Below are positions 6,457 to 9,161 of a stretch of DNA of 9,161 nt, in pieces. Position 1 is the first letter of the stretch; each line of letters begins with the position of its first letter. A program made the translations under genes and the position numbers. Below the pieces are notes generated by a model. It was not told where the DNA came from and did not search any database. It worked only from the letters and a program-made list of their open reading frames with translations. The DNA comes from an uncultured Clostridia bacterium (GTDB lineage: Bacteria; Bacillota_A; Clostridia; Oscillospirales; Oscillospiraceae): NCBI GenBank assembly GCA_946408145.1, contig CAMJQX010000053.1:1-9161 (forward strand), given 5' to 3'.

Positions 6457-6678
6457 ATGGGTCTGTTTTCCAGGAAAAAAGAGACGCCGCCGCAGTTCCC
6501 GCCGGAGCGGTACGAGCCGGTGCTGCGCTGCAGCATCTGCACGGGCGAGCAGGTCGCCTGCATGCGCGAGCGCGAGACGGGCAAGCTGCGCGAGCTCATG
6601 CTGATCCGCAGCGAAGCGGATCTGGAGAGCTTCCGCCGCAGCTACGGCGTGAGCGGCGAGATCCGGCGGGTGTATTGA
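6457..6678 (+). CDS. Small conserved-looking protein with CSICTGEQVAC motif
   Basis: This 73-residue protein has a basic N-terminus (MGLFSRKK), a Pro-rich stretch (about 11-21), a compact motif RCSICTGEQVAC (24-35) with cysteines at 25, 28 and 35, then an amphipathic part ending VY. The CxxC-x6-C spacing could hold a metal or a redox-active pair. Its start is one base after the stop of the PLP enzyme, with AGAGAGGAG (6441-6449) inside that gene as ribosome binding site, so it is translated with it. Composition and codon use match its neighbours and no shadow reading explains it. I do not recognise a characterised function. Similar short clostridial proteins may, from memory, carry the name aspartate dehydrogenase; at this length there is no room for a Rossmann domain, so I would not use that name. 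Confidence 0.75.
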   Translation: MGLFSRKKETPPQFPPERYEPVLRCSICTGEQVACMRERETGKLRELMLIRSEADLESFRRSYGVSGEIRRVY

Positions 6679-6714
6679 ACGCAAAACTACGCTTTCTTTG
6701 ATTCGTAAAATAAG

Positions 6715-6754
6715 AAGAACCGTTTCTTTCCTCTCGCGGAAAGAAGCGGTTCTT
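6715..6754. terminator. Bidirectional terminator hairpin
   Basis: AAGAACCGTTTCTTTCC (6715-6731) pairs with 6738-6754 over 17 positions with one U-G wobble, around a 6-nt TCTCGC loop. It lies 36 nt after the stop at 6678. Minus-strand transcripts would continue CTTATTTTAC, a fair U-rich tail, while the plus side continues GCATAT. It may therefore stop the nitroreductase operon on one strand and read-through from the exporter operon on the other. Confidence 0.7.
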
Positions 6755-6885
6755 GCATATCCCAAGAAAGATGACCAGCGGAAGGCTCCTCCGGACTCCA
6801 CGCAGAACAGGGGAGCAAGAGGGCAATTTTCAGGTCGTCGCCGCAGTGTTGTACGCCTGACGGGCGCTGAAACACGCTCCGCTCC

Positions 6886-6917
6886 GCGGCTCGACGTTCT
6901 TTCACTATCCGAGCCGC
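6886..6917. repeat. 8-bp perfect stem with 16-nt loop
   Basis: GCGGCTCG (6886-6893) pairs with CGAGCCGC (6910-6917) around a loop that contains GTTCTTTCAC. The stem lies just upstream of the possible 31-codon ORF at 6936. No U-run follows. It could be part of a small RNA, a remnant of a mobile element end, or chance in GC-rich sequence. Confidence 0.35.
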
Positions 6918-6935
6918 CCGGAAAAGAGACGTACA

Positions 6936-7031
6936 ATGCTCAATCCGTACAGCATAGCGGCAGCGGACACCGAAGCGTTCCGGGCACGTGTCTCTGAACA
7001 GGCGGCGACCCTTGGTCTGACCTTCTCCTAA
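6936..7031 (+). CDS. Possible 31-residue peptide or coding remnant
   Basis: ATG 6936 opens a 31-codon frame ending in TAA. The product begins MLNPYSIAAADTEAFR and continues with a balanced, protein-like composition (SEQAATLGLTFS at the end), unlike the Arg/Pro-rich shadows common in this GC-rich DNA. About two thirds of third codon positions are G or C (21 of 31), and codons such as ATA, CGT, TCT, CTT and GGT occur, so base use differs from the flanking genes. Only a weak GGAAAAGAG lies upstream (6920-6928). It could be a true small peptide, a leader, or the remains of a gene lost from this spot. I recognise no family. Confidence 0.25.
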   Translation: MLNPYSIAAADTEAFRARVSEQAATLGLTFS

Positions 7032-7082
7032 GTCATCTGCACAAGCCGGCGATCTTTTCTTTCTTACACCGGGCGCGGCGCG

Positions 7083-7113
7083 TTCTTTCTTTTCTCAAGA
7101 AGAAAAGAAAGAA
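7083..7113. terminator. 13-bp A/T-rich inverted repeat downstream of the exporter operon
   Basis: TTCTTTCTTTTCT (7083-7095) pairs perfectly with AGAAAAGAAAGAA (7101-7113) around CAAGA. It lies 31 nt beyond the stop of the last minus-strand gene and may be its terminator or an mRNA-stabilising stem. The stem is weak in G+C, and the minus-strand continuation is GC-rich (CGCGCCGCGCC) with no U-run, so classical intrinsic termination is doubtful. Confidence 0.45.
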
Positions 7114-7144
7114 TGGGGGGCGCATACAGATCAATAGAACAGCG

Positions 7145-7387
7145 TCAGCCCTTCTTGATCGGCAGCCACCAGGTGAAGCCGAAGGCCAGGCACTGGCACA
7201 GGGCCTCGAGTTTCCCGATGCCGCGCTCGGCGGCGAGCCTGCGGCCCTCGGTGAAGTACTCCATGGTGTGCAGCCCCAGCAGGATCAGCAGGGGCAGCGG
7301 CTTTTTCTTCGCGGCCAGCGCGGCGAAGGCGGCGTACAGCGCGGCACAGATCGGCTTGCCGAGCTTTTTTGTCAGTTCCAGAAACAT
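7145..7387 (-). CDS. 80-residue hypothetical membrane protein
   Basis: The protein has a basic start (LTKKLGK), hydrophobic segments at about residues 12-26, 31-43 and 62-75, and a basic end (PIKKG). LLGLHTMEYFTEGRRLAAERG (36-56) places a His and a Glu at the end of the second helix, and FGFTWWLP (69-76) closes the third. The order of helix with HxxE, polar loop, then FGF-type helix is reminiscent of the small TMEM254/DUF4499 proteins, but I hold this only as a weak resemblance. ATG 7387 has AAGGAG at 7395-7400, 7 nt away. It is the last gene of the minus-strand operon, 25 nt after the YjjB-like gene, so it may work with the exporter or merely be co-transcribed. The overlapping frame 7131-7409 is an Arg/Ala-rich shadow. 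Confidence 0.72.
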   Translation of the reverse strand: MFLELTKKLGKPICAALYAAFAALAAKKKPLPLLILLGLHTMEYFTEGRRLAAERGIGKLEALCQCLAFGFTWWLPIKKG

Positions 7388-7412
7388 GATAACACTCCTT
7401 GCTGATCAATCT

Positions 7413-7844
7413 CTATATTTTCCGCCGTGTGTGAAGCTCACGGCAGGCGAGGACAAAGCTCATGCCCGCGGCGATCGCCAGCGCCAGCTCGAGCGTCTGG
7501 GAGCCGTATTCCCGCGCGTTCGCCAGATCGCGCTGCACCGCGGAGCTCATCGCGTAGTACAGCGAGCTGCCGGGGACGAGGGGGATGATGGCGGGGATCA
7601 CGAAGAGCGTGGTCGGGCTGCGCATCCAATGCGCCAGCAGCTCCGCGTACACCATGGAGAAGGCGGAGGCGGCGAAGCAGGCCAGAAAGGGCGAGGAGAG
7701 CAGATGCTCCAGCAGCAGATAGAGCGCCCAGCTGAGCAGGCCGCCGAGGGAGGCGGGCAGCAGATAACGGCGGCGCAGCCCGAAGAGCAGCGCAAAGCCG
7801 AGCGAGCCGAAGAAGGCCGCGGCGATCTGTACGACGTGGTTCAT
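7413..7844 (-). CDS. ThrE/YjjB-like threonine/serine exporter, small subunit
   Basis: This 143-residue membrane protein has about four hydrophobic segments (5-23, 29-48, 50-70, 79-99) plus a C-terminal one (117-134). The central PTTLFVIPAIIPLVPGSSLY (77-96) carries the conserved P-x-IPLVPG motif of the ThrE_2 (DUF3815, YjjB) domain. In corynebacterial ThrE this domain is fused behind a DUF1212 domain; in Escherichia coli YjjB pairs with YjjP, reported in succinate export. Here the partner is the gene just upstream. I chose ATG 7844 because a purine-rich AGGGGG lies 7 nt before it; the frame can be read back to a TTG at 7862 that overlaps the upstream stop. The gap from the YjjP-like stop is 14 nt. 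Substrate (threonine/serine, succinate or other small acids) is not decided by sequence. Confidence 0.9.
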   Translation of the reverse strand: MNHVVQIAAAFFGSLGFALLFGLRRRYLLPASLGGLLSWALYLLLEHLLSSPFLACFAASAFSMVYAELLAHWMRSPTTLFVIPAIIPLVPGSSLYYAMSSAVQRDLANAREYGSQTLELALAIAAGMSFVLACRELHTRRKI

Positions 7845-7858
7845 GCTGCAGCCCCCTC

Positions 7859-8632
7859 TCAAAACAGCGCGCTGACGATCAGCAGCGCGATCATGAAGCC
7901 GCTCGCGAGCGCCACCGCCCAGATCAGACTCTCCGCCAGCCGGACCGCGCCGGAGATCGTGTTGCCGACCAGCATGTTGCGGATGGCGTTGGTCATGGCG
8001 AGACCGGGGATCAGCAGCATGATGTCGCCGATGAGGATCTTGTCCATGTGCAGCGCCGGCAGCAGGGCGGCGAGGAGCCCCACGCCGAGGCCGATCAGCA
8101 GCGAGATCACCAGATTGAAGGCCGCGGTGTTGAGCTCGGTCCTGCCGAGGTATTCCTGCAGCAGGCAGACCGCCACGGCGAAAAGCGCCGCCGCCAGCCC
8201 GTCCCAGACACTGCCGCCGAAAAAGACGGCGAAGCTGAAGGCGGCCAGCACGCTGCCGCCCAGGATCACGCGCAGCGGCTTGTGACCGGCGGCCACCGTA
8301 TCCAGCGAACGGCGCAGCTCGGGCAGCGGCAGGGGATCGGCGCAGCAGCTGCGGGAGAGCGTGTTGAGCTTTTCCAGCCGGTAAAAGTCGTTCGAGCCGT
8401 TGGAATGGATGCGCCGGGTCTCGGTCAGCGCCTTCTCCCCGGCAAATTCCATGCTGATGCTGATGATGGAGGGGATGACGAAGACGTCGGTGCGCTCGGC
8501 GCCGTAGGCCGCGCCGAGGCGGGAGAGCGTGTCTTCCACACGGCTGACCTCCGCGCCGCAGTCCAGCAGCAGCTCGCCCATCTCAAGCATACTGTCGAGC
8601 AGAAAGCTCTGCTCGTTTCGTTTCAGAACCAT
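7859..8632 (-). CDS. ThrE/YjjP-like threonine/serine exporter, large subunit (DUF1212)
   Basis: This 257-residue protein matches the length of E. coli YjjP. A soluble N-terminal domain (about 1-117) has LLLDCGAEVSRVEDT (21-35), the conserved GAxxxRVE motif of DUF1212, and HSNGSNDFYRLEKLN (76-90). The C-terminal half is membrane-embedded (segments near 120-140, 143-160, 168-192, 198-218, 230-255) and includes IPGLAMTNAIRNMLVGNTISG (208-228), the hallmark PGxAxTNxxR block. By family it forms a split exporter with the YjjB-like small subunit encoded next. ATG 8632 has AAGGAG 6 nt upstream, in the 10-nt gap after the preceding gene. ThrE-type proteins export threonine and serine in Corynebacterium; a dicarboxylate role is known for the enteric pair. 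Either could hold here. Confidence 0.92.
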   Translation of the reverse strand: MVLKRNEQSFLLDSMLEMGELLLDCGAEVSRVEDTLSRLGAAYGAERTDVFVIPSIISISMEFAGEKALTETRRIHSNGSNDFYRLEKLNTLSRSCCADPLPLPELRRSLDTVAAGHKPLRVILGGSVLAAFSFAVFFGGSVWDGLAAALFAVAVCLLQEYLGRTELNTAAFNLVISLLIGLGVGLLAALLPALHMDKILIGDIMLLIPGLAMTNAIRNMLVGNTISGAVRLAESLIWAVALASGFMIALLIVSALF

Positions 8633-8642
8633 GTGCCTCTCC

Positions 8643-9161
8643 TTATGTCTTGAAGGGGATCCCCGCGCGGCGGGCCTTGTCGCGGCCCACGCCGCAGCCG
8701 GGGTTCGAGAGCATGCAGTTGTGCCCGCAGCCGCCGCAGTGCGCCGTGCGGCTGGTGGCCAGGATGCGCTCGAGCGGACGGACGGCGCCCGTGTAAAAGC
8801 GGTTGAAGCAGCAGCCTCGCCGGCGCAGTGCGTCCATCAGCAGCGGGATCTGCCCGGGATGGCTGAAGAGCACGCAGTCCCGTCCGTCCTTCTCCAGTTC
8901 GGCGATCAGCGCCTCCGCCCGCTTGCGGGCGGCTCTCTTCGCCTCGCCGCGCGGCGCGTCGAGAAACGCGCGCAGCGCGGGCGGCAGGGCCGTGTCGGAG
9001 AGAAAGCCGGGATGAGGCTCCGCCTCGTCAAGCTCCGCGCGGACCGCGTATTCCGCCCCGGGACACAGAGCCTCCGCGCTGATCCTCGCGCAGGGCGCGC
9101 CGCTGATGCAGATCCTGCGGCCTTCCCCGTGCAGCGGTTTTTCACCCTCCGGGACTGCGGC
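8643..9161 (-). CDS. Uncharacterised protein with SHPG motif and C-terminal four-Cys cluster (5' partial)
   Basis: The frame is open from the right edge, so the N-terminus is missing; 172 residues are visible. I can see VLFSHPGQIPLLMDALRRRG (about residues 97-116), then near the C-terminus CGGCGHNCMLSNPGC (142-156), i.e. CxxC-x3-C-x6-C, followed by GVGRDKARRAGIPF. The four cysteines could bind an iron-sulfur cluster or zinc. The SHPG segment after a short beta-like VLF recalls the second catalytic His region of histidine phosphatases, but the RHG motif that would prove this would lie outside the window, so this is a guess. Several other cysteines occur earlier (PCAR, LCPG, RDCV, CCFN). The GTG at 8873 is internal and not the start. 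The gene precedes the exporter pair by 10 nt and is surely co-transcribed with it. Function not recognised. Confidence 0.7.
   Translation of the reverse strand, partial: AAVPEGEKPLHGEGRRICISGAPCARISAEALCPGAEYAVRAELDEAEPHPGFLSDTALPPALRAFLDAPRGEAKRAARKRAEALIAELEKDGRDCVLFSHPGQIPLLMDALRRRGCCFNRFYTGAVRPLERILATSRTAHCGGCGHNCMLSNPGCGVGRDKARRAGIPFKT

Larger units (their letters stand above)
6679..7144. other. 466-bp intergenic region between convergent operons
   Basis: No convincing full gene is present. The stretch holds a 17-bp hairpin (6715-6754), an 8-bp stem with a 16-nt loop (GCGGCTCG 6886-6893 with CGAGCCGC 6910-6917), a possible 31-codon ORF (6936-7031), and a 13-bp inverted repeat (7083-7113). 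TTCTTTC or its complement recurs many times (for example 6724-6730, 6739-6745, 6897-6903, 7083-7089, 7107-7113). Both flanking operons run into it, so read-through termination is one expected role. The size is more than two terminators need. Confidence 0.6.

Noticed and set aside
4812..6599. 595-codon open frame on the minus strand
   Set aside because: Covers two well-recognised plus-strand enzymes and a leader; composition is shadow-like.
6698..6997. 99-codon plus-strand frame in the gap
   Set aside because: It translates through the terminator hairpin, has no ribosome binding site, and gives a Ser/Arg-rich product with no family look.
7860..7862. TTG as the start of the YjjB-like protein
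   Set aside because: It overlaps the upstream stop and lacks a spaced ribosome binding site; ATG 7844 has one.
7113..8285. 390-codon open frame on the plus strand
   Set aside because: Antisense to three minus-strand genes with clear membrane and family motifs and ribosome binding sites.
1..9161. CRISPR arrays, tRNA or rRNA genes, transposases, integrases, toxin-antitoxin or known defence genes
   Set aside because: Looked for on both strands; no regularly spaced repeats, cloverleaf, or recognisable proteins of these kinds were seen.

Overview
The window is G+C-rich (by eye about 60-65%), densely coded bacterial DNA with clear AGGAG-type ribosome binding sites. LicD, a fused cytidylyltransferase/Gfo-Idh oxidoreductase, a FeoB-associated Cys-rich protein and a split YjjP/YjjB-type exporter together suggest a high-GC Clostridia member (Oscillospirales-like gut Firmicute). 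This placement is inferred from gene content and style; no rRNA or marker gene is present.

Layout. (1) Positions 1-4465, plus strand: the tail of a surface-polysaccharide operon, with a cytidylyltransferase-oxidoreductase fusion (5' end outside the window), a Wzy/O-antigen-ligase-like membrane protein, a Wzx-type flippase and a LicD phosphotransferase. The genes are separated by 23 nt or overlap by 4 and 20 nt. The operon ends at a perfect 19-bp hairpin (4471-4512). (2) Positions 4524-4706, minus strand: a 60-residue FeoB-associated Cys-rich membrane protein, convergent with licD, with its own sigma70-type promoter. (3) Positions 4800-6678, plus strand: a second operon with a good promoter, encoding a nitroreductase, a PLP enzyme of the D-cysteine desulfhydrase/ACC deaminase family and a 73-residue Cys-containing protein. 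(4) Positions 6679-7144: a 466-bp gap between convergent operons, holding several hairpins, repeated TTCTTTC motifs and a possible 31-codon ORF of unclear origin. (5) Positions 7145-9161, minus strand: a four-gene operon, read from the right edge: a 5'-truncated protein with a C-terminal four-Cys cluster, the YjjP-like and YjjB-like halves of a ThrE-family exporter, and an 80-residue membrane protein.

How the genes work together. In region 1, a CDP-activated group (alditol, glycerol or choline-like) could be made by the fusion enzyme, and LicD could attach it as a phosphodiester to repeat units that the flippase exports and the Wzy/ligase protein polymerises or attaches. The substrate is not visible. 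Region 3 looks like small-molecule/sulfur-amino-acid metabolism. Region 5 exports small acids or amino acids, with two uncharacterised co-transcribed partners. I found no CRISPR array, tRNA, rRNA, transposase, phage gene or dedicated defence system. The more unusual items are the fusion enzyme next to LicD, the small Cys-rich and membrane proteins tied to known genes, and the structured gap at 6679-7144.
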